This document shows positions 56,207 through 64,000 of a DNA stretch of 64,000 nucleotides, piece by piece. The notes beneath the pieces were generated by a model. It worked only from the letters and a program-made list of their open reading frames with translations, searched no databases and had not been told where the DNA came from. The stretch spans positions 186,001 to 250,000 of the forward strand of contig JANQYI010000012.1 in assembly GCA_030728985.1 (NCBI GenBank), given 5' to 3'. Every line of letters starts with the position of its first letter. The stretch's first letter is position 1. The stretch is from Burkholderiaceae bacterium (GTDB lineage: Bacteria > Pseudomonadota > Gammaproteobacteria > Burkholderiales > Burkholderiaceae_B). The position numbers and the translations under genes were made by a program.

Positions 56207-57691
56207 TTAGATGCCGCCCAAACAAACGTATTTCATCTCCATGAAATCGTCCATGCCATAGACTGAGCCTTCGCGTCCTAGACCTGATTGTTTGACACCA
56301 CCAAAAGGTGCCATCTCGTTAGAAATGAGTCCCGTATTGACCCCCACCATACCGTACTCAAGCGCTTCGGCGACACGGAAAATACGACCGATGTCCCGGC
56401 TATAAAAATAAGATGCCAGGCCGTAGTCCGTATTGTTGGCCAACCGGATCACCTCTGCCTCATCGGTGAACTTGACGATGGGCGCCAGAGGTCCGAACGT
56501 CTCCTCCCGCATGCACAGCATGTCTTCTTTGACTTGCGTGATGACGGTTGGCTGGTAAAAGCGACCGCCACGCGCGTGCTTGGCGCCACCGCATAAGATC
56601 TTTGCACCCTTGGCGACCGCATCCTGAACGTGCTCTTCGACCTTAGCAACTGCCGCCTCGTCGATCAAGGGACCCGTCGTGACTTTATCTTCGAAACCTT
56701 CTCCCACGAACAAGGAACCGGAAACGCGCGCTGCCAGTTTTTCCGCAAAACTGTCATAGACCTTGGCGTGCACGTAAAAGCGGTTGGTGCACACGCAGGT
56801 TTGGCCGGCGTTACGGTATTTGGATACCATCGCGCCCTCGATGGCTGCGTCGATGTCGGCATCTTCAAAAACGATAAAAGGCGCATGTCCCCCAAGTTCG
56901 AGTGACATTTTCTTGAGGGTCTGCGCAGACTGCTGCATCAAAATGCGACCTACAGGGGTTGAGCCTGTGAAGGTCAGCTTGCGAACAATCGGACTGTTGC
57001 ACAAAACTTTACCGATGGCGATCGATTGTTCGCTATCGGCAGTTAGGATATTGAGTACGCCAGCAGGGATGCCCGCTTGCTCAGCTAAAACGGCCAAGGC
57101 TAACGCTGAAAGAGGCGTTTGCTCAGCAGGCTTGAGCACGATCGTGCAACCCGCGGCAAGCGCCGGCGCAACCTTGCGCGTGATCATGGCGATCGGGAAA
57201 TTCCAGGGCGTGATCGCTGCGCACACGCCAATCGGTTCGCGTAAGACCAGCATGCGGTTGGTGGCAATGGGCGCTGAGATCGTATCGCCCATGACGCGCT
57301 TTGCCTGCTCGGCAAACCACTCGACAAAGGAGGCACCATAGGCGATTTCGCCTTTTGCTTCCGCGAAGGGCTTGCCTTGTTCAATGGTCATGATGCGCGC
57401 CAAATCGTCTGTATTGGCATTGATCAGGTCGAACCACTTGCGCAAAATAATGGAGCGTTCTTTGGCTGTCCGAGCTCGCCATGCAGGAAACGCTGCGCTG
57501 GCTGCCTCAATGGCTACCTGCGCTTGAGCAGCCCCGAGGTTGGCGACATGCGCGATGTGGGCGCCTGTCGCAGGGTTGTCGACCGCGAAGGTGGCGCCGT
57601 CTTGGCCATCCACCCATTTCCCATTGAGGAAGGATTGCGAGCGCAGCAAGTCAGCGTTATTTAATTTCATGGGAAATACAGCGCGATCCAT
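56207..57691 (-). CDS. gabD: NAD(P)-dependent succinate-semialdehyde dehydrogenase
   Basis: This 494-residue aldehyde dehydrogenase has the catalytic pair Glu265 in LELGGHAPF and Cys299 in NAGQTCVCTNRF, and the cofactor motif FTGSTPVGR. The GabD-type pattern EQGKPFAEAKGEIAYGASF and the second Cys directly after the active-site region (TCVC) fit succinate-semialdehyde dehydrogenase, which feeds 4-aminobutyrate or succinate semialdehyde into the citric-acid cycle. Related glutarate-semialdehyde enzymes cannot be excluded. The ATG at 57691 has GGAG before it. Two inverted repeats lie upstream. Confidence 0.88.
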   Translation of the reverse strand: MDRAVFPMKLNNADLLRSQSFLNGKWVDGQDGATFAVDNPATGAHIAHVANLGAAQAQVAIEAASAAFPAWRARTAKERSIILRKWFDLINANTDDLARIMTIEQGKPFAEAKGEIAYGASFVEWFAEQAKRVMGDTISAPIATNRMLVLREPIGVCAAITPWNFPIAMITRKVAPALAAGCTIVLKPAEQTPLSALALAVLAEQAGIPAGVLNILTADSEQSIAIGKVLCNSPIVRKLTFTGSTPVGRILMQQSAQTLKKMSLELGGHAPFIVFEDADIDAAIEGAMVSKYRNAGQTCVCTNRFYVHAKVYDSFAEKLAARVSGSLFVGEGFEDKVTTGPLIDEAAVAKVEEHVQDAVAKGAKILCGGAKHARGGRFYQPTVITQVKEDMLCMREETFGPLAPIVKFTDEAEVIRLANNTDYGLASYFYSRDIGRIFRVAEALEYGMVGVNTGLISNEMAPFGGVKQSGLGREGSVYGMDDFMEMKYVCLGGI

Positions 57692-57721
57692 TATGTCTCC
57701 AGCTTTTAAGGATTAAACACA

Positions 57722-57745
57722 GTCACTTTATTCTAGTGCAGTGAC
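57722..57745. repeat. Inverted repeat upstream of gabD
   Basis: GTCACT at 57722-57727 and AGTGAC at 57740-57745 are inverted copies separated by 12 bases, 31-54 bases upstream of the gabD start codon. This is a plausible operator for a dimeric regulator; no regulator gene is adjacent. Confidence 0.4.
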
Positions 57746-57769
57746 ACCATCTCGTGCAGCCAAGACTGA

Positions 57770-57807
57770 GGTTTAAGTCAGCTGCGGTAAATCATTTGAC
57801 TTAAACC
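57770..57807. repeat. 11-base inverted repeat spanning the LOG-gene stop codon
   Basis: GGTTTAAGTCA (57770-57780) and TGACTTAAACC (57797-57807) are perfect inverted copies with a 16-base spacer. No U-run follows on the minus strand, so it is not a standard terminator. Confidence 0.5.
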
Positions 57808-58481
57808 GGAGCATTAGGCTGTCTGCTCAAAATTCCGGGATGATCCTGATAAAAGTCGACCAGGTGTTGCACAACCCGTAATGGATCGTCTTCGATGACC
57901 AAGGTATGACGATCCAGGGGGTTGATGAGGGCGGTTTGTTCTAGTTGTGACCGGAGCCAAGTCATCAACCCCCCCCAAAACTCCGTACCGACCAAAATCA
58001 CGGGACCTGGCGGTATCTTTCCCGTTTGCATGAGCGTGACGGCCTCGAACAGTTCGTCGAGCGTCCCAAAGCCGCCTGGCAGCACGACATAAGCCAGGCT
58101 GTTCATGAAAAAAGTCGCTTTACGAGACACAAAATGCTGAAAAGGCAGGCTGATGGTTTGAAAATCGTTGTGTTTTGACTCTTTGGGCAGCTTGATATGT
58201 AAACCTACGCTCGTACCTCCCGCTTCAAAGGCGCCTTTGTTCGCCGCCTCCATGATGCCGGGCCCACCTCCAGCGATGATCGTAAACCCCGTGTTGGCCA
58301 GTCCGCGTGCGATTTCCTCGCTCAGCGCATAATAGGGGGAGTCTTTTTTAAGCCTGGCGCTGCCAAAGATGCTGATGGCGGGCCCGATCTTTGCCAGAGT
58401 CTCGGCTGCATGCAGCATCTCTGACATAATTTGGGTTGTTTGCTGAAGTGCCGGCGAAACTTTTTCTTCTTTGTGGCCCAT
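57801..58481 (-). CDS. LOG family protein (TIGR00730-type, nucleotide 5'-monophosphate phosphoribohydrolase-like)
   Basis: This 226-residue protein has the Rossmann-like lysine decarboxylase-like/LOG fold: ISIFGSARLKKDSPYYALSE, TIIAGGGPGIMEAANKGAF and the signature VVLPGGFGTLDELFE. LOG proteins split N6-modified AMP into base and ribose 5-phosphate; older databases call them lysine decarboxylases, which is wrong. The ATG at 58479-58481 overlaps the polA start codon on the other strand. AAGG eight bases upstream supports it, but a start at 58427 (MSEML) would avoid the overlap. An 11-base inverted repeat spans its stop codon. Confidence 0.85.
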   Translation of the reverse strand: MGHKEEKVSPALQQTTQIMSEMLHAAETLAKIGPAISIFGSARLKKDSPYYALSEEIARGLANTGFTIIAGGGPGIMEAANKGAFEAGGTSVGLHIKLPKESKHNDFQTISLPFQHFVSRKATFFMNSLAYVVLPGGFGTLDELFEAVTLMQTGKIPPGPVILVGTEFWGGLMTWLRSQLEQTALINPLDRHTLVIEDDPLRVVQHLVDFYQDHPGILSRQPNAPV

Positions 58482-61200
58482 GAAAAAAACCTTGTTGCTA
58501 GTAGATGGATCGAGCTATCTGTATCGTGCGTACCACGCGATGCCTGATTTGCGTAATGCGCAGGGTGAGCCGACAGGCGCCATTTATGGCGTGGTCAACA
58601 TGATGCGCAAAATGCTACATGATTATCAAGCTCAGTATGCCGCATGTGTGTTCGATGTGCGCGGCAAAACCTTTCGCGAAGACTTATACCCAGAATATAA
58701 ATCACATCGCCCGCCAATGCCCGAGGACCTTGCCGCACAGATCGAGCCGATCCACGAGGCGATTCGCGCAATGGGCTGGCCTGTCCTAGGGGTCCAAGGC
58801 GTCGAAGCCGATGACGTGATTGGCACGTTGGCGCAGTGGGCGAGCGAGCATGACGTGCACACGATTATTTCCACGGGTGACAAAGACTTGGCTCAACTGG
58901 TGACGCCCTATGTGACGCTGGTCAACACGATGTCCAATGAAAAGCTCGATCCAAGCGGGGTGGTGCGTAAATTTGGCGTAGGTCCTGAGCGTATTGTGGA
59001 TTACCTGATGCTGGTGGGCGATACGGTCGATAACGTACCGGGAGTGCAAAAAGTCGGACCTAAAACGGCCGCTAAGTGGATTGACGAGTACGGTTCTGTC
59101 GACGCGCTGATCGAACGCGCTGCCGAGATCAAAGGCGTCGCAGGTGAAAATTTACGCACAGCGATTCCCCAGTTCGCTTTGACACGCGAGCTGTTAACGG
59201 TCAAAATTAATTGTGACTTGAGTCGCGAGGTCCCGAATATCGAGGCGCTGTTGCCCAAAAGTCCGGATGCGCAGGCGCTGGTCAAGCTCTATGAGCGGTA
59301 TGGTTTTCGCTCTTGGTTACGCGAACTAACAGGGGAGCAAGAGCGTGTCCCGACGGGCGATACCCGTGTGCCAACCGAGGCCGCTAAGCCCGTCGCGCCT
59401 GAGCACAAACAGTATGAATTGGTGACGGATTGGGCGGCCTTGGACGCCTGGCTCGCTCGCGTCCGTGCGTCAGACTGTGTGGCGCTCGATACGGAAACGA
59501 CGTCGCTTGAGGCGATGCAGGCGCGACTGGTGGGGATTTCCTTGTCCGTTGAGGCGGGAAGCGCATGCTACATCCCTGTCGGCCACCGCAGCACAGACTC
59601 CCACGTGCAACTCCCTAAACAAGACGTTCTTGAGCGTTTGAAGCCCTGGCTTGAGGATGCTCGGCCGACCAAGCTGCTTCATCACGCCAAGTACGACACC
59701 CATATCTTTGCCAACGAAGGCATAGACTTGCGGGGTGTGTCGGACGACACCATGTTGCAGGCCTATGTGTTGGAGTCGCATCGAGGCGTGGGCCTAGAGG
59801 AGCTGTGCCAGCGATATCTGGGCATCAAGGGTGTTTCCTACGAGGAAATTTGCGGTAAAGGGGCGCACCAAATCGGTTTTGATCAAGTCGACCTCGAGCG
59901 CGCGACCCAGTACGCTTGCGAAGATGCCGACTTTACCTTTCGTTTACATGCGGTGTTACGCCCCAATATCCTTCAGGAACCCAAGCTTGAATATGTCTAC
60001 GCGCTGGAGATGCAAACCTCACGCGTCTTGTTTGAGATTGAGCGTACCGGTGTGGGGATCGACTCTGTCGAGCTAGGGCGACAAAGCCACGTGTTGGGAC
60101 AAGAACTCCTGGAGCTCGAGCGCAAAGCGTACGAACTTGCGGGACAACCCTTTAATCTCAACTCCCCCAAACAATTAGGGGAAATTCTGTTTGGCAAGAT
60201 GCAGTTGCCTGTCGTACGAAAAACCGCAGGCGGTGCCCCTTCGACCGACGAGGAAGTACTGTCGAAACTCGCCGAGGACTATCCCTTGCCTCAAGTGTTG
60301 CTCGAGTACCGAGGCCTTGCCAAGCTCAAATCCACGTATACCGACAAGCTGCCCAAGATGGTGAATCCCTCAACGGGGAGAGTGCATACCCATTACTCCC
60401 AAGCTTCGGTGATTACTGGACGTCTGGCATCGTCAGAGCCCAATTTGCAAAACATTCCGGTGCGCTCTGAGGCGGGTCGACGGGTGCGCGAGGCCTTTAT
60501 CGCGACCAAGGGAAAAATAATCTCTGCAGACTATTCGCAAATCGAACTTCGCGTCATGGCGCACGTATCCAATGATGCGAATTTGCAAAAAGCCTTTGCT
60601 GCGGGTGAGGATATTCACCGTGCGACAGCCTCAGAGGTGTTTGGCGTGCCACTCCCAGAGGTGACCAGTGAGCAGCGACGGGCCGCCAAGGCAATTAATT
60701 TTGGTTTGATTTACGGCATGGGTGCTTTCGGATTGGCCAGCAACCTCGGCATTACCAGAGATGCCGCGCAGTCCTATATCGATCGTTATTTCACGCGCTA
60801 TCCCGGCGTGGCGCAGTACATGGCCGAGACCAAAACGCTTGCGCATGCGCAGGGTTTTGTTGAAACGGTATTTGGCCGTCGTTTATGGCTGACAGATATC
60901 AATGCCGCTGGCGCGCGGAGAGCAGGTGCGGAACGTGCGGCGATCAATGCGCCGATGCAAGGAACAGCCGCCGATTTGATCAAACTCGCCATGGTCGCCG
61001 TACAACAATGGCTGCATGCGCAACAACTAAAGAGCAAGATCGTGATGCAAGTTCATGACGAACTCGTTTTGGATGTGCCTGATAATGAAATCGACTCAAT
61101 CAAGCAAAATTTGCCTCGCTTGATGTGCGAGGTTGCAAGTTTGAAAGTTCCCTTGGTCGCGGAAGTGGGCGTTGGTCCCAACTGGGAACAAGCCCACTGA
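58480..61200 (+). CDS. polA: DNA polymerase I
   Basis: This 906-residue enzyme removes RNA primers and fills gaps in replication and repair. It has the 5' nuclease domain (TLLLVDGSSYLYRAYHAMPD; GVEADDVIGTLAQWA), a 3' exonuclease domain with its acidic pair kept (CVALDTETTSLEA), and polymerase motifs A (SADYSQIELRVMAH), B (RRAAKAINFGLIYGMGAFG) and C (QVHDELVLD). So proofreading appears intact. The ATG at 58480 is clear from family comparison but lacks a good ribosome site and overlaps the divergent LOG gene start. The stop lies four bases from the convergent htpX stop. Confidence 0.97.
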   Translation: MKKTLLLVDGSSYLYRAYHAMPDLRNAQGEPTGAIYGVVNMMRKMLHDYQAQYAACVFDVRGKTFREDLYPEYKSHRPPMPEDLAAQIEPIHEAIRAMGWPVLGVQGVEADDVIGTLAQWASEHDVHTIISTGDKDLAQLVTPYVTLVNTMSNEKLDPSGVVRKFGVGPERIVDYLMLVGDTVDNVPGVQKVGPKTAAKWIDEYGSVDALIERAAEIKGVAGENLRTAIPQFALTRELLTVKINCDLSREVPNIEALLPKSPDAQALVKLYERYGFRSWLRELTGEQERVPTGDTRVPTEAAKPVAPEHKQYELVTDWAALDAWLARVRASDCVALDTETTSLEAMQARLVGISLSVEAGSACYIPVGHRSTDSHVQLPKQDVLERLKPWLEDARPTKLLHHAKYDTHIFANEGIDLRGVSDDTMLQAYVLESHRGVGLEELCQRYLGIKGVSYEEICGKGAHQIGFDQVDLERATQYACEDADFTFRLHAVLRPNILQEPKLEYVYALEMQTSRVLFEIERTGVGIDSVELGRQSHVLGQELLELERKAYELAGQPFNLNSPKQLGEILFGKMQLPVVRKTAGGAPSTDEEVLSKLAEDYPLPQVLLEYRGLAKLKSTYTDKLPKMVNPSTGRVHTHYSQASVITGRLASSEPNLQNIPVRSEAGRRVREAFIATKGKIISADYSQIELRVMAHVSNDANLQKAFAAGEDIHRATASEVFGVPLPEVTSEQRRAAKAINFGLIYGMGAFGLASNLGITRDAAQSYIDRYFTRYPGVAQYMAETKTLAHAQGFVETVFGRRLWLTDINAAGARRAGAERAAINAPMQGTAADLIKLAMVAVQQWLHAQQLKSKIVMQVHDELVLDVPDNEIDSIKQNLPRLMCEVASLKVPLVAEVGVGPNWEQAH

Positions 61201-61204
61201 CGCC

Positions 61205-62086
61205 TTAGCCTACAGGCATTTGTAGCAGCGCTTGAATGCGCGCAGGAATAGGGGGGTGCGTAGAAAATAACGCACCGATACCTTTGCGTCCCGAAATGCC
61301 CGAGGCTTCGAAGCTTTTGGGCAGATCACCAGGCTCTATGCCACCCAAGCGAGCCAGCGCACGGATCATGGGCTCACGTGAGCTCATCAGTTGCGCAGCC
61401 CCTGCGTCCGCACGGTATTCTCTTTGACGTGAAAACCAGGCCACGATCACACTGGCGAGAATGCCAAAGGCGATTTCACAAACAATGACGGTGATGTAGT
61501 AACCGGCGCCAAGGCCTTTGTCATTTTTGAGAAGCACACGATCAACAAAATAACCAACGATGCGGGCAAAAAACACCACAAAGGTGTTCACAACGCCTTG
61601 GATCAGGGTCAAGGTAATCATGTCACCATTGGCGATGTGGGCGACCTCGTGAGCAAGAACCGCAGAAATCTCCTCTTCGGTCATGCTGTCAAGCAGGCCT
61701 GTCGAGACCGCAACGAGCGAGTCATTACGAAAAGCGCCCGTGGCAAAAGCATTGGGCTCGCCTTCGTAAATGGCCACTTCGGGATGACCGATGCCGGCGC
61801 GGTCGGCCAGTTGATGGACGGTATCGACGAGCCATGCCTCGCGAGGGCCGCCTGGCGCTTGCGGGTCAATGACTTGGGCGCGCGTGCTCCATTTGGCCAT
61901 TTTCTTACTAATCAGCAAGGAAATGATCGAGCCCGTAAAACCGACAATCAAGGAAAAGATCAGAAGCATCTGAACATTCAGGCCCTGATCGGTGATGAAG
62001 CGATTGACACCCAGAATGCTGAGCGTGACGCTCAATACCAACATGACTGCAAGGTTAGTCAGCAGAAATAAGACAATTCTTTTCAT
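61205..62086 (-). CDS. htpX: Protease HtpX (membrane zinc metalloprotease)
   Basis: This 293-residue inner-membrane M48 peptidase degrades misfolded membrane proteins. It has two N-terminal helices, the zinc motif [13 protein letters not shown] (His146, Glu147, His150), and two further helices ([35 protein letters not shown]). The third ligand region [12 protein letters not shown] follows. It is convergent with polA, with no room for a terminator between the stops. Confidence 0.96.
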   Translation of the reverse strand: MKRIVLFLLTNLAVMLVLSVTLSILGVNRFITDQGLNVQMLLIFSLIVGFTGSIISLLISKKMAKWSTRAQVIDPQAPGGPREAWLVDTVHQLADRAGIGHPEVAIYEGEPNAFATGAFRNDSLVAVSTGLLDSMTEEEISAVLAHEVAHIANGDMITLTLIQGVVNTFVVFFARIVGYFVDRVLLKNDKGLGAGYYITVIVCEIAFGILASVIVAWFSRQREYRADAGAAQLMSSREPMIRALARLGGIEPGDLPKSFEASGISGRKGIGALFSTHPPIPARIQALLQMPVG

Positions 62087-62189
62087 GTTTTTTGATGGAC
62101 TCTATGTCAACGTTAAGGAGAAAAGCAATAACCAGTCGAGAGTGTAGCTGTGACCGTCAAGGATTTAAAGAGTTCCCTTAGAAAATAGC

Positions 62190-63353
62190 CTAGGAGGAAT
62201 GATCTTTGAGTCCGAAATCCACAGCTTGTCGATACCATTCGTGAAAGTGCTGCATGCCGTCTTCCATCGGGGACTGGTAAGGACCTGTTTCGGAAACGCC
62301 TCGCTGCATCAGCGCCCGACGACCCGCATCCATACGTTCAGCGATTTCGTCATCCTCGATCGCGGTTTCCATATAGGCTTCGCGTTGCGCCTCGACAAAC
62401 TCGCGTTCGAACAAGGCGATTTCCTCGGGGTAATAAAACTCGACAATATTGACCGTTTCCTGAGGGGATGTTGGATACAGCGTCGACAACACCAAGACGT
62501 GGGGGTAAAGCTCGATCATATGGGTTGGGAAATACGTCACCCAAACCGCGCCGAAATCAGGCGCACGTCCTTGACGGAATTGCATCAGTTTTTCATGCCA
62601 TGTTTTGTAAGCAGGCGAACCAGGTTGTGACAGCGCTTGATGAACGCCGACACGCTGCATACTGTATTGCTGCGCAAATTCCCATGACAAGTCATCGCAC
62701 GTTACAAAATGTCCCAAGCCAGGGTGGAAGGGCGCGACGTGATAGTCCTCGAGGTAGACTTCGATAAAGGTTTTCCAGTTGTAATGACACTGGTGTACCT
62801 CGACATGATCGAGTACGTAGTCGGAAAAGTCGAACTCAGGCCGTTTGAATAAATTGCCAATATCCGCCAAAGGATCTCTCGGACCTTCGAACAACAAACC
62901 GTGACATTCTTTGAGTGGAAAACGCTCCAAATTCAGACAAGGTTTGTCATCAAATTGAGGGGCGCCCAACAGCTGGCCTGTTTTGTCATAGGTCCATCGA
63001 TGGAGAGGGCAGACGATATTTCCGCCAGTACCCACAAGATTGCCATGGGTATTGACATGGCCCGCGACATGACCCGTTTTTCCGCCGAGCATAAGTGCCT
63101 GGCGGTGACGGCAGACGTTGGAAAGTAACTCGATGCCATTTTCTGCGCGCACGAGTACGCGCCCATTATTTTCATGGGATAAACTGCGCCAGTCTCCAAG
63201 GTTGGGCACCCCTTTATGATGCCCAACGTATAGGGAGGACTGTTTAAAAATGCTAGCTTGCTCGCGGGCAAAAAGGGCTTCGTCAAAATACGCGTTGACG
63301 TCAAGCTGGGTGCGAGCTGGGGCTAAATGCCCCATCCGACCTATGTCGGTCAT
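62190..63353 (-). CDS. Rieske-type ring-hydroxylating oxygenase alpha subunit
   Basis: This 387-residue protein has an N-terminal Rieske [2Fe-2S] domain: Cys81 and His83 in NVCRHRQA, Cys115 and His118 in CPLHRW. A catalytic domain follows with the iron motif EDYHVAPFH (His205, His210). The gap between the two Rieske halves is 31 residues, while about 16-17 is usual; the insert is Gly- and His-rich. No beta subunit or reductase gene is adjacent. Substrate unknown. The ATG at 63351-63353 has a very good GGAGGGA site, so I use it rather than the longer frame. It is divergent from xseB-ispA. Confidence 0.88.
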   Translation of the reverse strand: MTDIGRMGHLAPARTQLDVNAYFDEALFAREQASIFKQSSLYVGHHKGVPNLGDWRSLSHENNGRVLVRAENGIELLSNVCRHRQALMLGGKTGHVAGHVNTHGNLVGTGGNIVCPLHRWTYDKTGQLLGAPQFDDKPCLNLERFPLKECHGLLFEGPRDPLADIGNLFKRPEFDFSDYVLDHVEVHQCHYNWKTFIEVYLEDYHVAPFHPGLGHFVTCDDLSWEFAQQYSMQRVGVHQALSQPGSPAYKTWHEKLMQFRQGRAPDFGAVWVTYFPTHMIELYPHVLVLSTLYPTSPQETVNIVEFYYPEEIALFEREFVEAQREAYMETAIEDDEIAERMDAGRRALMQRGVSETGPYQSPMEDGMQHFHEWYRQAVDFGLKDHSS

Positions 63354-63562
63354 GATTCCCTCCGCACGGAAGCATGCCAGTGCGTTCAATATCGCTCTGG
63401 CGCGAAGAAAAATCGGATTGGCCGATCACCATAATAAAGACCCGATTGTAACCCAAGCAATCCCCCACCTAGTTGGCTTTGATCTCGTACAATGGGCATT
63501 ATTTGTATTTGGACTCGCATTCAGATTTGCGGCGCGTAAATTAGTCTCCATTGGAGTTTCGT

Positions 63563-63862
63563 TTGAGTAAGCCCATCAAAGCACCCTCCCAGATCAGTGC
63601 ACAGTCATCTTTGTCTGGAGAGATGCTGCCCCCAACAGACTTACCTCAGGATTTTGAAACGGCTCTCGCGCAGTTAGAGGAGATTGTTGCAAAAATGGAG
63701 TCTGGCGTCTTGCCGCTCGAGGAGTCTCTGGTCGCCTATCAGCGTGGCGTCGCGTTGACCCGTATCTGTCAAGAACGGTTAGCCCAAGCGGAGCAACAAA
63801 TTAGTGTCCTAGAGGCCGGATTGCTGCGTCCTTTTGATGCAACGGACCGTCAAGCAGAATGA
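63563..63862 (+). CDS. xseB: Exodeoxyribonuclease VII small subunit
   Basis: This 99-residue protein is the small subunit of the single-strand-specific exonuclease VII. The core [20 protein letters not shown] and [20 protein letters not shown] form the usual helical hairpin; an extra N-terminal tail of about 30 residues precedes it. The TTG at 63563 has GGAG seven bases before it; another TTG at 63551 is possible. Its stop overlaps the ispA start in ATGA. Confidence 0.92.
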   Translation: MSKPIKAPSQISAQSSLSGEMLPPTDLPQDFETALAQLEEIVAKMESGVLPLEESLVAYQRGVALTRICQERLAQAEQQISVLEAGLLRPFDATDRQAE

Positions 63863-64000
63863 GTGTTGCCTTACCTTCATTCTCTACTTGGTTGAGTGCC
63901 CGTGCAGCCCATATCGAGGGTGTTCTGGACCGTGATATGCCTCGTGCGGCTCTTATCCCTGCGCGCTTGCATGATGCCATGCGTTACGCTGTGCTTGGTG
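63859..64000 (+). CDS. ispA: Polyprenyl (farnesyl) diphosphate synthase, N-terminal part
   Basis: The gene runs off the right edge; 47 residues are present, starting [20 protein letters not shown] and reaching [14 protein letters not shown]. The start of a farnesyl/geranyl diphosphate synthase (RLxxAMRYAxLGGGKR pattern) is recognisable. It follows xseB by an ATGA overlap, the usual xseB-ispA order that leads into dxs in betaproteobacteria. The aspartate-rich motifs lie beyond the window. Confidence 0.88.
   Translation, partial: MSVALPSFSTWLSARAAHIEGVLDRDMPRAALIPARLHDAMRYAVLG

Overview
The window looks like chromosomal DNA of a betaproteobacterium, most likely Burkholderiales and close to Alcaligenaceae. 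Three things suggest this: the conserved block scpB-rluB-rimP-nusA-infB-rbfA-truB-typA, two periplasmic TctC/Bug-type binding proteins, and a divergent Rieske oxygenase beside xseB-ispA. Base composition appears moderate (roughly 50-55% GC by eye). I see no insertion sequence, prophage, CRISPR array or rRNA operon. The only RNA gene found is an initiator tRNA-fMet.

Layout. 1-1366: a cut-off Fsr-type MFS exporter and a D-cysteine desulfhydrase-like PLP enzyme, both on the minus strand. 1533-8383: a plus-strand peptide ABC importer operon (two permeases, a fused double ATPase, a binding protein) ending in an M81 (MlrC-like) metallopeptidase. 8408-9958: an AMP-dependent acyl-CoA ligase on the minus strand. 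10206-14936: a three-subunit molybdenum hydroxylase with a MoaD/ThiS-like GG-terminal protein and a 2-keto-4-pentenoate hydratase-like enzyme. 14998-24867, minus strand: an N-acyl-D-amino-acid amidohydrolase, an M20 dipeptidase coupled to malate synthase G, a CphA2-like cyanophycin synthetase homologue, an aldo/keto reductase and a TctC-type protein. 25045-30146: an aminotransferase, a LON-domain protein, ArfB, two small proteins and a TPR/O-GlcNAc-transferase-like protein. 30156-34127: a catabolic minus-strand operon (amidase, TauD-type dioxygenase, TctC protein, CMD-family protein). 34240-36578: DNA polymerase IV and DAHP synthase. 36697-39376: a tightly coupled LeuC-like/LeuD-like/isocitrate-lyase-superfamily trio. 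39412-44051: a nitroreductase, a fused double acyl-CoA dehydrogenase, an enoyl-CoA hydratase and an unusual COG0523/CobW-like protein without a P-loop. 44052-44641: noncoding DNA with tRNA-fMet. 44718-56145: the scpB to typA information-processing cluster. 56207-64000: succinate-semialdehyde dehydrogenase, a LOG-family protein, polA, htpX, a Rieske oxygenase, xseB and the start of ispA.

How it works together. The first two thirds is mostly scavenging metabolism: import of peptides and small organic acids, hydrolysis of modified amino acids and peptides, hydroxylation of an aromatic or heteroaromatic substrate, and entry of C2/C4/acyl-CoA units into central metabolism. The last third is housekeeping (translation initiation, ribosome maturation, replication and repair, isoprenoid start). 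The least explained items are the orphan CphA2-like synthetase with a lost second ATP site, the P-loop-less CobW-like protein, the LeuCD/lyase trio, and the MoaD-like protein inside the molybdenum hydroxylase operon. Functions are read from sequence motifs and family knowledge only. No database search was run.
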